Shown here: positions 25,329 to 32,884 of the stretch, piece after piece
How the letters are laid out: every line of letters starts with the position of its first letter
Numbering within the stretch: the first letter of the stretch is position 1
DNA from: Streptomyces sp. SirexAA-E
GTDB taxonomy: Bacteria > Actinomycetota > Actinomycetes > Streptomycetales > Streptomycetaceae
DNA: 64,000 nt
Direction of reading: 5' to 3'
NCBI RefSeq assembly: GCF_000177195.2
Contig: NC_015953.1
Coordinates: 3,844,001 to 3,908,000 of the forward strand
Notes under the pieces: model-generated
Database searches by the model: none
What the model saw: only the letters and a program-made list of their open reading frames with translations
What the model was told of the DNA's origin: nothing
Position numbers and translations under genes: made by a program

Positions 25329-25447
25329 TTTTCGGTGACCATAGCGGTGGGGAAACGCCCGGCAACATTCCGAACCCGGAAGCTAAGACTGCCAGCGCCG
25401 ATGGTACTGCGAGGGGGACCTCGTGGGAGAGTAGGTCGTCGCCGATA
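25329..25447 (+). rRNA. Orphan, diverged 5S rRNA gene on the integrative element
   Basis: About 119 bases collinear with actinobacterial 5S rRNA. It carries the near-universal blocks GGGGAAACGCCCGG, CATTCCGAACCCGGAAGCTA, CAGCGCCGATGGTACTGC and GTGGGAGAGTAGG. Helix I is fully paired: TCGGTGAC (25332-25339) with GTCGCCGA (25438-25445). Compared with a typical Streptomyces 5S from memory, helix I carries changes on both strands that keep pairing, so the RNA appears maintained by selection. No 16S or 23S genes flank it. A candidate -10 lies upstream and a terminator hairpin lies eight bases downstream. Confidence 0.85.
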
Positions 25448-25454
25448 TCTGCTT

Positions 25455-25485
25455 GAGGGCCGCTCCGCCTCGCGGGGCGGCCCTC
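25455..25485 (+). terminator. Terminator of the orphan 5S gene
   Basis: Inverted repeat GAGGGCCGC ... GCGGCCCTC with further pairing inside, followed by a T-containing run (GTCGTTTAG). It may also end the convergent restriction gene. Confidence 0.75.
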
Positions 25486-25490
25486 GTCGT

Positions 25491-26483
25491 TTAGTCGTGA
25501 GTGTCGCCGTAGGGGCCGAGGAAGCGCTCGCCGTTGAAGTGCACCATGTGCGTCTCCTCTTCCGCGACCCAGACTTCCGTCTCCCACGCGATGTCGGCTG
25601 CGAACTGGCGGAACTTCTTCTTCGTCTGGAAGGCAGTGACGAAGACCAGGCCCGGGCGCGCTCCCTCGAAGAGCTTCTTGAGCTGCGCGACCCGTAGACC
25701 GTTGACCGGCCCGGTGGAGGTGACTGCCTCCACGAGCACCAGCCAGTCCCTGTCCGTGTAGTGGATGACCACGTCCGGCATCTTGCCGTGGGCATCCACG
25801 ACCACGCCGAGCTCCGCGAGGTACTCGGGCTTGTTGACGATCCACTTGGAGCCCGTGTCGCCCAGGTAGACGACTGTGCCTCCGGGGGTGAACTGCGATG
25901 CGAAGCGTTCGACGACTGCACCGATGAGTTCGCTGTGCTCGCCAGGGCTTAGCTTGACCTCCGTTCCGTCAGGAAGTTTGACGGGCACTCGGTGAACCGA
26001 CCTCTCGGCGGCCCAGAGCTCGATTAGCTTCTTCCATTCGGCGTGGTATTCGTCGAGCGACTCTTGCCATGCCGATGTCCCGTAGGTCGTTAGTGCCTTT
26101 ATAGCCAGCTGGCTCGGGTGGTATCGGTTGTTCTTGTCGTTTGTGGCTCGTCCTGGGGCGTCAGAATTCTTGACGAGGACGCCGGCGTCGATGAGTTGGT
26201 GGACGGATTCCTTGCGCACGGACTCGCGGCTGTTCGGTGCGTACCTGCTCGGGTCCTTCGTCCCTTTCGGGATGTCGGGATAGTGGACGGCCATCCAATC
26301 CATGCACTCGGTGATGCCGAGGGTATTGGAGCTCACCTCCGCCCATTCCTGATCCGGGCGGAGGTCCAACATCGCAAGCAGGACCAGTGCGGTCCGGGTG
26401 TTCTGCTGCTTCGCAGGCATCCCTATAGAGGCGAGAATTTCCTTTGCCTCTTCAAGATTCTTTTCTTGCTGTTCCTTGGTCAC
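25491..26483 (-). CDS. BsuBI/PstI-family type II restriction endonuclease
   Basis: A 330-residue protein matching the BsuBI/PstI endonuclease family by its N-terminal winged-helix-like half and C-terminal nuclease half. TVVYLGDTGSKWIVNKPEYL (about residues 222-241), MPDVVIHYTDRDWLVLVEAV (about 253-272) and AWETEVWVAEEETHMVHFNG are family-like, with D and E as candidate PD-(D/E)xK metal ligands. PstI-family enzymes cut at CTGCAG; the specificity here is not proven. The start is the GTG at 26483 after GGGGAGGG. It lies 158 bases after the methylase gene on the same strand, forming an R-M pair. Confidence 0.83.
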   Translation of the reverse strand: MTKEQQEKNLEEAKEILASIGMPAKQQNTRTALVLLAMLDLRPDQEWAEVSSNTLGITECMDWMAVHYPDIPKGTKDPSRYAPNSRESVRKESVHQLIDAGVLVKNSDAPGRATNDKNNRYHPSQLAIKALTTYGTSAWQESLDEYHAEWKKLIELWAAERSVHRVPVKLPDGTEVKLSPGEHSELIGAVVERFASQFTPGGTVVYLGDTGSKWIVNKPEYLAELGVVVDAHGKMPDVVIHYTDRDWLVLVEAVTSTGPVNGLRVAQLKKLFEGARPGLVFVTAFQTKKKFRQFAADIAWETEVWVAEEETHMVHFNGERFLGPYGDTHD

Positions 26484-26641
26484 TCGCTGGCCCTCCCCAG
26501 CCACATCGATGCAGTGAGTGGGGCTCAGGCTACAGGGCCTCTGGGGTGGCGCTGCCAGATGATGGGGGCCTGCCGTGAGGGACGGCAAGATTCCGCCAAG
26601 CCCGGCCTTAATCAGCCATTCTGCGGGTGGGTTCGTGGGCG

Positions 26642-28201
26642 CTACGCTTCGCCGGGCGAGGCGGTCTCATCCAGCGCTAGGTGACGTTCGACGAGGTCGT
26701 CGAGCTTCTCTTGATCGGGCCACCCATCCTCTATCCACTCGCCACCAATGGCCTGCAGCTGAGCTTCGCTCGGGTAGCGGAGGTTCCGCAGGTCGGTCGC
26801 ATTCACTTGTGTGTGGCCGCTGAACCGACGAATGAGCCGGTCTAGCAGGGTGGAGTTGAGCCAGAAACAGAGACCGCGGGCGACGTCCCGGGGGAGCCCG
26901 GCCCCTTCCCTATGGAACACGTTTACGTGGTTCTCGAATCCGATCCGGGAGTGTGGTGTCACTTCGGGGTCGAAAACGGTAGCGACCACACGGCGCTTCT
27001 CCTCCTTAGAGGAAAGCCGCTTCACTACGACGTAATAGCCAGACGGAAAAGTCATTTTTTCGGTGTCTGGGGTGAGCATGATCGCATTATTTTTTTTGGC
27101 GCCCGGTATAGGCCAATAGATTCCGCCGTTACGCATGTGAAGCGGGTAGATGAGGGGAACTGCTCCATCCTCTGGATTGGCTCGCAGGTGCTCCTTGGAA
27201 CGAAAGTCCACCACGCGCCCTGTCGAGACCTGACAGTCGATTTGTGTGAGGGTGGCGGGAAGGTTGGCGTGAGTAGCCGCGAGCTGCGCGTCTCCCTCGT
27301 CGGCGCTGATGTGGATGAAGTGCTCGCCGTCATCTGGATGCACCATCTCGCTGTGCTCCACCGACCGGCTGCGGATTTCGCCGCCGTAGCTGCGGCTTGA
27401 GGAGACGATGATGGGGCCTCGGTCAGGCTTGTCGGTGCGTGTCGCCGAGAAGATCACGTTTTCCTGGAGCACGTCTGTATCGGCGAATACTTTGTTTCGC
27501 GATTCAAACAGGTGCACGCGGTCAATGTGCATGCGGTCCAGAAGATACTTGCGGAACGGCCGGAAGTAAGGGCCATTCGCAAAGCTGCGGGGCGTGATGG
27601 CGACGAGCTGGCCGCTTGGAGCGAGGAGGCGGATCCCCAGCGCCATGAATGCCGAATAGAGGTTCGAGGTCTCTGTGCAGGCCGCAGCGACTGCCCTCCG
27701 CTCACGTGAGTTGGCGGCCAGCTTCTTGTACGGGGGGTTCATGATTACGAGGTCAAACGGACCCCGATCCTCACCGAACAGCCCTGCATCCTCGGTCGCC
27801 CAGGTGATGAAGTCGTCCTTCACTAGGGCGGTATCGACGCCTCCACCGGACGCTCGGGCCGTGCTCGCGCAGTCTTCCAACGTGGCGGAGAGGGTCTCAT
27901 GAAGCTGTGGGTCGTTCTCGCAAGCGGTCACGTCGATCTGGGCTTGAGGCTGCTCCCGGAGGATGCGCGAGACGACAGAGGCGGTCAGAGACCCCGCCCC
28001 GGCACCGGGGTCGAGGAGCCGGATCGGGGCTGCGCCGTCCAGCCTCGCCAGCGAGGCAATGAAGTCCGCAGCGGGGGAAGGCGTGAAGTACTGACCGCGC
28101 TTCGCACGCTCCTTGGGGTCAAGAGCCGAAGATGACTCCTGCCTCCTCGCTTCTGTACGGGTCACAAGATCCGTTTCCACTGCTGCCACCTCTGTTGCCA
28201 T
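26642..28201 (-). CDS. N6-adenine DNA methyltransferase of the BsuBI/PstI-type R-M system
   Basis: A 519-residue methylase. KRGQYFTPSPAADFIASLAR is the start of the Eco57I/TaqI-like N6-adenine class. IRLLDPGAGAGSLT is SAM motif I. FDLVIMNPPYKKL carries the catalytic NPPY at about residue 160. A C-terminal target-recognition region follows. It should protect host DNA from the adjacent endonuclease. The ATG at 28201 was chosen; a GTG at 28225 would add eight residues, and neither has a strong ribosome site. The coding strand contains a run of eight A (27090-27097) encoding Lys-Lys-Asn, unusual in this genome. Confidence 0.87.
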   Translation of the reverse strand: MATEVAAVETDLVTRTEARRQESSSALDPKERAKRGQYFTPSPAADFIASLARLDGAAPIRLLDPGAGAGSLTASVVSRILREQPQAQIDVTACENDPQLHETLSATLEDCASTARASGGGVDTALVKDDFITWATEDAGLFGEDRGPFDLVIMNPPYKKLAANSRERRAVAAACTETSNLYSAFMALGIRLLAPSGQLVAITPRSFANGPYFRPFRKYLLDRMHIDRVHLFESRNKVFADTDVLQENVIFSATRTDKPDRGPIIVSSSRSYGGEIRSRSVEHSEMVHPDDGEHFIHISADEGDAQLAATHANLPATLTQIDCQVSTGRVVDFRSKEHLRANPEDGAVPLIYPLHMRNGGIYWPIPGAKKNNAIMLTPDTEKMTFPSGYYVVVKRLSSKEEKRRVVATVFDPEVTPHSRIGFENHVNVFHREGAGLPRDVARGLCFWLNSTLLDRLIRRFSGHTQVNATDLRNLRYPSEAQLQAIGGEWIEDGWPDQEKLDDLVERHLALDETASPGEA

Positions 28202-28277
28202 AGGCACAGCGTAGCCAGGTCGCACCGGATCCGATGAGCCTGTGGAAAACCCTTCGCCTGATCGCTTCTACCCGGAA

Positions 28278-28664
28278 TCACGGCTGCTCGCCGAGGGCGG
28301 CAAAGTGCAGAGGGAAGCTATCGGTCAGACTTGCGAGGACGGTCTTTCCCTTGGCGGGGATAGTGAACGGCGGAGGGCCAATAACTCCGGATTCGGTGTA
28401 ATACCTCATTCCGTCGACGAAGAGAAAGGGGCCTGGACCGCTGTCGTGGTCCGTGTTGGTGTAGTCGTCGCGGTTCAGCTCTGGGGCAGTCTGGAAGCAG
28501 GATCGAGGTCTCGACCTCGCCAGCGTGCATGCCCGCGTGCCGATCAGAGACCAGGTCGCCGTGCTCCCGGGCTCGGGCAAGGGGACCGGCGGCACAGGGC
28601 GCGTTGGAAGGGGACGTACGAATAAGGGCTCTCCCCACGGGCGTGGTGGCCGGATGCCAGCCAA
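28278..28664 (-). pseudogene. Short open frame between R-M system and phosphatase, possible gene remnant
   Basis: The last about 65 residues (LNRDDYTNTDHDSGPGPFLF ... GKTVLASLTDSFPLHFAALG) look like real protein, with normal composition and globular character. The first half is Pro/Arg-rich low-complexity sequence. It may be the 3' end of a gene truncated during assembly of the cargo region, or a small gene of unknown function. Family not recognised. It follows the phosphatase gene on the same strand. Confidence 0.28.
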
Positions 28665-29258
28665 TTACTGGACAGGTCGTTGAAGACCGGGCGCCGCTCG
28701 TCGATGGACAGGCAGAAGGCGGAGTTCGGTGAACTGCCACGGGGTTCTCGATGCGGTGACGAAGGCGGCGGGGCCTTCTGGGAGACGCGTGAGGACGCCC
28801 AGGAACAGAGTGTGGGAGACCGCCAGGAGGGGGCCGTGGCGTTGGGCGGTGTGGTGGAGGAACGTGGCGCAGTGGCGGGCGCGGGTGTGTAGGTCGGTGA
28901 GGCTTTCGCCGTCTTCGCAGCGTAGAGACGGATTGGCGAGGCGCCGGGCTCGCCAGGCGCGATAGGCGGGCGGGTAGGTCTCGGCACTGCGGCCGAGGAC
29001 GATGCTCGGGGCGCGCCACTCGGCGAGGAGGCCGGAGGTGGCCACGATCGGCAGGCCCGTGAGATGCGAGACGAGGGTGGCGGTCTGGCGGGCACGGGGA
29101 ATCGGGCTGGTGACGATCGCGCTGGTGCCCTCGGGAAGGGGGAGCGAGCGGCACACCTGGTCGCGGCCCTCCATGGTGAGAGCGGCCTCGTGTGGGGCGT
29201 GGTAGCCGGGGCGGTGGCCTTCGTAGGCGCCGTGGCGCATGAGCCAGATGTCAGCCAA
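28665..29258 (-). CDS. Histidine phosphatase superfamily protein
   Basis: A 197-residue protein of the phosphoglycerate-mutase-like branch. The start LADIWLMRHGAYEGHRPGYH holds the RHG motif with the phospho-accepting histidine near residue 8. VTSPIPRARQTA is the second conserved arginine segment, and LLAVSHTLFLG provides the second active-site histidine. The TTG start at 29258 was chosen: GGAGG lies eight bases upstream and it overlaps the SDR gene end by eight bases. The frame is open further upstream, but that extension is Pro/Ser-rich and unlike the family. It is the last enzyme gene of the operon reading from 35799. Confidence 0.85.
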   Translation of the reverse strand: MADIWLMRHGAYEGHRPGYHAPHEAALTMEGRDQVCRSLPLPEGTSAIVTSPIPRARQTATLVSHLTGLPIVATSGLLAEWRAPSIVLGRSAETYPPAYRAWRARRLANPSLRCEDGESLTDLHTRARHCATFLHHTAQRHGPLLAVSHTLFLGVLTRLPEGPAAFVTASRTPWQFTELRLLPVHRRAAPGLQRPVQ

Positions 29259-30000
29259 GGATCCAGCCTCCGTCGACGCGCAGGGTCTGGCCGGTGATGA
29301 AGCCGGCGTCCTCGGTGGCGAGGAAGGCGACGGCCGCGGCGACGTCTTCCGGCTGGCCCCGGCGTTGGACGCACTGTCGGGCAAGCTGGCGGACGGTCAT
29401 GGCCTCCGGGTCGTCGACGACTGCGTCTTCGGCGGGGACGCGGATGGAGCCGGGAGCGACGCAGTTCGCGGTGACGCCGACGGGGCCGAGTTCGCGGGCG
29501 AGGGCGCGGGTGAGTCCTTCGAGCCCGGCTTTGGCACTGATGTAGCCGGCGAGCTCATGGCGGCCCGCAGCGGCGAGGACGGAGCCGATCGTGATGACGC
29601 GGCCCCAGCCGGCTGCCGTCATGGCGGGGGTGAGTTCGTGGGCGAGGAGGTAGTGGCTGGTCAGGTTGGTGGCCAGGGTGTCTTCCCAGTGGGTCGGTGT
29701 CGTCTCCGGCCACGATCGGCGCGGGTAGGCGCCGGCGTTGCTGACCAGGATGTCCACCGGGCCCAGGGCCTCTTGGGCTCGACTGCACAGGGACCGTACG
29801 GCCTCGGCGTCTCGAAGGTCTGCCGACAGGGAGATGCAAGAGGGGAGGGAGGCTGAGAGCTCCTCTGCCGTTCGGTCGTCGTCGAAGTGGGCGAGGGCGA
29901 TTGTGGCGCCGTCGGCTGCGAGGCGGCGGGCAATGGCCGTGCCGAGGCCGCCGGTCGCTCCAGTGACCAGGGCGGTGCGGCCGTTCAGGGGGCCGGGCAT
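29251..30000 (-). CDS. Short-chain dehydrogenase/reductase
   Basis: A classical SDR of 249 residues. LNGRTALVTGATGGLGTAIA is the NAD(P)-binding glycine motif, ILVSNAGAYP matches the NAG motif, and the catalytic Ser-Tyr-Lys are in TIGSVLAAAG and AGYISAKAGLEG. The end is RVDGGWILG, typical of the fabG-like group. The ATG at 30000 lies inside the 3' end of the upstream kinase-like gene (16-base overlap). Within a nucleotide- and sugar-enzyme operon it probably oxidises or reduces a sugar or polyol intermediate; that is inference. Confidence 0.88.
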   Translation of the reverse strand: MPGPLNGRTALVTGATGGLGTAIARRLAADGATIALAHFDDDRTAEELSASLPSCISLSADLRDAEAVRSLCSRAQEALGPVDILVSNAGAYPRRSWPETTPTHWEDTLATNLTSHYLLAHELTPAMTAAGWGRVITIGSVLAAAGRHELAGYISAKAGLEGLTRALARELGPVGVTANCVAPGSIRVPAEDAVVDDPEAMTVRQLARQCVQRRGQPEDVAAAVAFLATEDAGFITGQTLRVDGGWILG

Positions 30001-31121
30001 GACGACTCCAGGGGGCAGAAGTAGGTGGAGGGGTCGAAGGCGGGGCTCATCGCTTCGGCGAGCCGGGCGAGGAGGACGAGTCGGTCCGCTGGGGCCAGGT
30101 CGGCGAGGTTGTAGACGCCGAGGATGCGCATTGCCAGGTAGGGGCGGAGAAGGTTCGCCAGGTCCGCACCGGGCCAGAGACGGTCGGCGACCGGCCGTAC
30201 GAGCTGGTTCCAGTACGTGGTCACGGCGGCACGCCGGGGAGCCGCGAGCCGTGGGGCGTAGTCGATGCGGATGGTGCTCGTGGTGTGCTCGATGTCCGCT
30301 CGTCGGATCTCGGGGGTGTTGTCCGGGACGCGGGCGAACGTGGCGGGGTGGTCGGCGAAGGCCGCCGGGTTGTACATGGGCACGAGCCAGCCGCCGAGGG
30401 TGGAGGCGTACCAAAGGAAGTTGGCGAACTCGCCGGGGATGCTGTTCATGCCGGCGGTGTCGTAGTCGAACCAGGCGAGCGGGTGGGCGAGGTTGACGTC
30501 GGTGGGGTCGCCCTGGGTGAGCGCTGCCCAGACCGGCTCGGTCGCGGCGAAGTGGGCCCGGAGCCAGCGGAGGGTGGCGACCCAGTCCAGGTGGTGCCGA
30601 CGGCCGTTGATGTTCAGGGTGTAGGTGTCGAGGCGGGAGACCAGGACGTCGATGAGGCCGTCGGCGATCAAGAAGTCTCTACCGCCGTAGTACTCGTCGA
30701 GTCTGCCGCTGGGGGCCGCACGGTCCCAGTACAGCTTGCGTACTGCGCGTGTCGGGTCGGTGGGCCTCGCCGTCGCGAGGATGGCCTCGCGGTACGCGGC
30801 GGTGAGTTGATCCAAGTAGGCGCGGAGGCCGTCGCTCGCCTGGCTCGCGTTGAGGAGGTCGAGCAGGAGCCCTCGGTCAGTGCCGCCGGGCAGACGTTCG
30901 TACGCGAGGAGCCGCCCGCCCGGCACACGCAGGTGGGCGTGGAGGGTTGGCACCCGGTAGTGCGGTGCCAGACGTGCGTGCCCGCGCACCTCGGCGAGGC
31001 TTCCCACCGGGTCACGCGTGTACTTCAGGAGCAACGGGCGGCCGAGGAGGTCGACGGGACAGAGCAGGTTGCGGGTGAAGCGCCGCACCGGGCCGAGCTG
31101 CAGAGGGCTGCGGAGGGTCAT
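29985..31121 (-). CDS. Phosphotransferase (APH-like) kinase-fold protein
   Basis: A 378-residue protein resembling aminoglycoside-phosphotransferase/choline-kinase-like enzymes. It has an ATP-lobe lysine in RPLLLKYTRDP, GGRLLAYERLPGG at the hinge, and TQGDPTDVNLAHPLAWFDYD with the catalytic D-x4-N and the metal-binding DYD. The substrate is unknown. The ATG at 31121 overlaps the upstream glycosyltransferase stop (ATGA). In this operon a small-molecule hydroxyl is the likely acceptor. An upstream frame extension is Pro/Arg-rich and rejected. Confidence 0.68.
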   Translation of the reverse strand: MTLRSPLQLGPVRRFTRNLLCPVDLLGRPLLLKYTRDPVGSLAEVRGHARLAPHYRVPTLHAHLRVPGGRLLAYERLPGGTDRGLLLDLLNASQASDGLRAYLDQLTAAYREAILATARPTDPTRAVRKLYWDRAAPSGRLDEYYGGRDFLIADGLIDVLVSRLDTYTLNINGRRHHLDWVATLRWLRAHFAATEPVWAALTQGDPTDVNLAHPLAWFDYDTAGMNSIPGEFANFLWYASTLGGWLVPMYNPAAFADHPATFARVPDNTPEIRRADIEHTTSTIRIDYAPRLAAPRRAAVTTYWNQLVRPVADRLWPGADLANLLRPYLAMRILGVYNLADLAPADRLVLLARLAEAMSPAFDPSTYFCPLESSCPAP

Positions 31122-32266
31122 GGCCGCACCCCGTTGAGCAGGTCGAGGCACACTCGGGCCAGTTCGGCGGGCGGGAAGGCGTCCATGTGCATGTCGACGT
31201 CTGGGGGAATGGCGTCTCGGACGGGGCAGAGGTCGCCCTGGTGCATGCGGTCGGACAGGTCGGTGGCGACGGCGTGGTGGTGGGGGAGCCCGGTGCGCCA
31301 CTTGCTGTGGCTGTGGCGCGCGTACAGGCCGATGACGGGCCTCTCGGGACTGCGCGTCATCGCGGCGAGGTGGGTGAGGCCGGTGTCGTTGCCCACGATC
31401 AGGTCGCAGTGCGGGAAGAGATCGGCGAGCTGTTCGGCCGGCACCCCGTCCAGGTGGAGCACCTGAACGTGGCGTCGAGGGGCTTCTGCGCTGACGCGAA
31501 AGCCGCCTTCCGGGGCGCCGCCGATGAGCAGCAGCCGGGCCTGTGCTTGCTGGGCTTCGGCGATCTGCTCGGTGAGGGCGATGTACCGCTGGGCGGTGTA
31601 GTCCTTGCGCTCCGGCCAGCTGGTGGCGGTGATGGCGGCAATGGTCAGGCCGCCCAGCCAGCCCACCGATCGCAGCTCATCCACGAGATCGTTCGGGCCG
31701 GTCGCGAGGGTCGGTGCGAAGGGAGCCGTGCCGGGGAGGCGGATACCGAGGCGGCGTTCCAGCGCCAGGTAGTGGCGGGCCGGCAGGTCCGGGTGGGCGC
31801 GGCCGTCGCTCGACCAGCAGGGCGGGGCGGCTGGATCGAGTACCAGGCTCACCACGGCTTCGGAGCCGTGTGCCTCGATCCCCGCGCGGTCTCCGATCAC
31901 GACGCGTCGACCGTGGGGCGTGGTGACTGGGGGTTGAGTGATCAGCCCGGTCCGGGCGATCAGCCCTGCGTACGGCCCCACCGCCCGGACGGAGGTGCGA
32001 ACCGACCGCAGCCGCAGCCAGTCGAGCACCGCGCGGACCCCCGACAGAGCGAGGAGGGTGTCGCCGAGCTTTCCCTCGAAGGCCACCACGACCTCGCCGC
32101 ACCCGCTCAGCAGGTGGACGAGCTCGGCGGAGGCGGGCAGCGGGAGCGGAGCGCCGAGGGGGACGCTGCCGCGGTCGTACCCCAGCGGGGTGGTGTGGAC
32201 GGCCCCGGCGGGGACGACCGCGGAGCCGTGGTGGAACCGGACCCCTGGCGGGGCGACCGAGCTCAC
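31118..32266 (-). CDS. Glycosyltransferase family 9 (heptosyltransferase-like)
   Basis: A 382-residue GT-B-type protein. VVVAFEGKLGDTLLALSGVR is the GT9 N-terminal G-(D/N)-x-L segment. ITATSWPERKDYTAQRYIAL is the nucleotide-sugar-binding loop, and CDLIVGNDTGLTHLAAM is the signature of the C-terminal domain. GT9 enzymes usually transfer heptose in LPS synthesis; in a Gram-positive cargo operon the donor and acceptor must differ. The GTG at 32266 overlaps the upstream phosphoribosyltransferase stop. Confidence 0.83.
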   Translation of the reverse strand: MSSVAPPGVRFHHGSAVVPAGAVHTTPLGYDRGSVPLGAPLPLPASAELVHLLSGCGEVVVAFEGKLGDTLLALSGVRAVLDWLRLRSVRTSVRAVGPYAGLIARTGLITQPPVTTPHGRRVVIGDRAGIEAHGSEAVVSLVLDPAAPPCWSSDGRAHPDLPARHYLALERRLGIRLPGTAPFAPTLATGPNDLVDELRSVGWLGGLTIAAITATSWPERKDYTAQRYIALTEQIAEAQQAQARLLLIGGAPEGGFRVSAEAPRRHVQVLHLDGVPAEQLADLFPHCDLIVGNDTGLTHLAAMTRSPERPVIGLYARHSHSKWRTGLPHHHAVATDLSDRMHQGDLCPVRDAIPPDVDMHMDAFPPAELARVCLDLLNGVRP

Positions 32267-32838
32267 GCCGGGCCCTCGATCGTGGTGAGCGAGACCAGCG
32301 GCAGCTCCAGCTCGTCGAGCAGGGCGCGGGCTCCGCGCGTGGTGTCCTCCACCAGGCAGGCCGCCGCCAGCGGGACGGCGCCGGCCTCGCGGAGGCGGCG
32401 GGTGAGGTCGGCCAGGGTCCTACCGGTGGTGATCTCGTCGTCCACGATGACGATGCGCTGTCCCGGAGCGATGCCGTAGGCGAATACGTCGGTGCGCATG
32501 GCGTGCGGCTCGCTGAAGCGGACCGCGCCGTCCAGGGGGAGGTGCAGCTTCCAGGCGATCTTGTAGGGGAGGCGGGCGGCGTCGGCCAGGGAGACGGTGG
32601 GCAGGATGCCGCCCGCGTCCAGGCCCAGGAGGAAGTCCACGGAGCCGGCGCCCTCCGGCAGTTGCTTCTGGAGCAGACGCCACAGATCGGCCCCCGTGCT
32701 GGCGAGGGTGTCGGGATGCACCGGGCTTTCCAGGCCGTCCAACGAGTGGATGACCCGCTCGCGGCGGCTGGTGGCTCCGACGCTGAGCCGCTCGACGATT
32801 CGGGCGGAGAAGGGCGGCAGGGTGAGGGTTTCGGGCAT
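32263..32838 (-). CDS. Phosphoribosyltransferase
   Basis: A 191-residue type I phosphoribosyltransferase. QRIVIVDDEITTGRTLADL is the PRPP-binding motif (about residues 133-151). FLLGLDAGGILPTVSLADAA gives the pyrophosphate loop. The base specificity cannot be told; the layout is nearest orotate/adenine/xanthine PRT types. The ATG at 32838 was chosen over an open N-terminal extension of Ser/Pro-rich sequence. It lies between the kinase-nucleotidyltransferase gene (46 bases upstream) and the GT9 gene (overlap downstream). Confidence 0.85.
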   Translation of the reverse strand: MPETLTLPPFSARIVERLSVGATSRRERVIHSLDGLESPVHPDTLASTGADLWRLLQKQLPEGAGSVDFLLGLDAGGILPTVSLADAARLPYKIAWKLHLPLDGAVRFSEPHAMRTDVFAYGIAPGQRIVIVDDEITTGRTLADLTRRLREAGAVPLAAACLVEDTTRGARALLDELELPLVSLTTIEGPA

Positions 32839-32884
32839 GACGAAGCTCCTGTCGGTGGAGAGGGGAGAAGGAGAGGTGCGTGGT

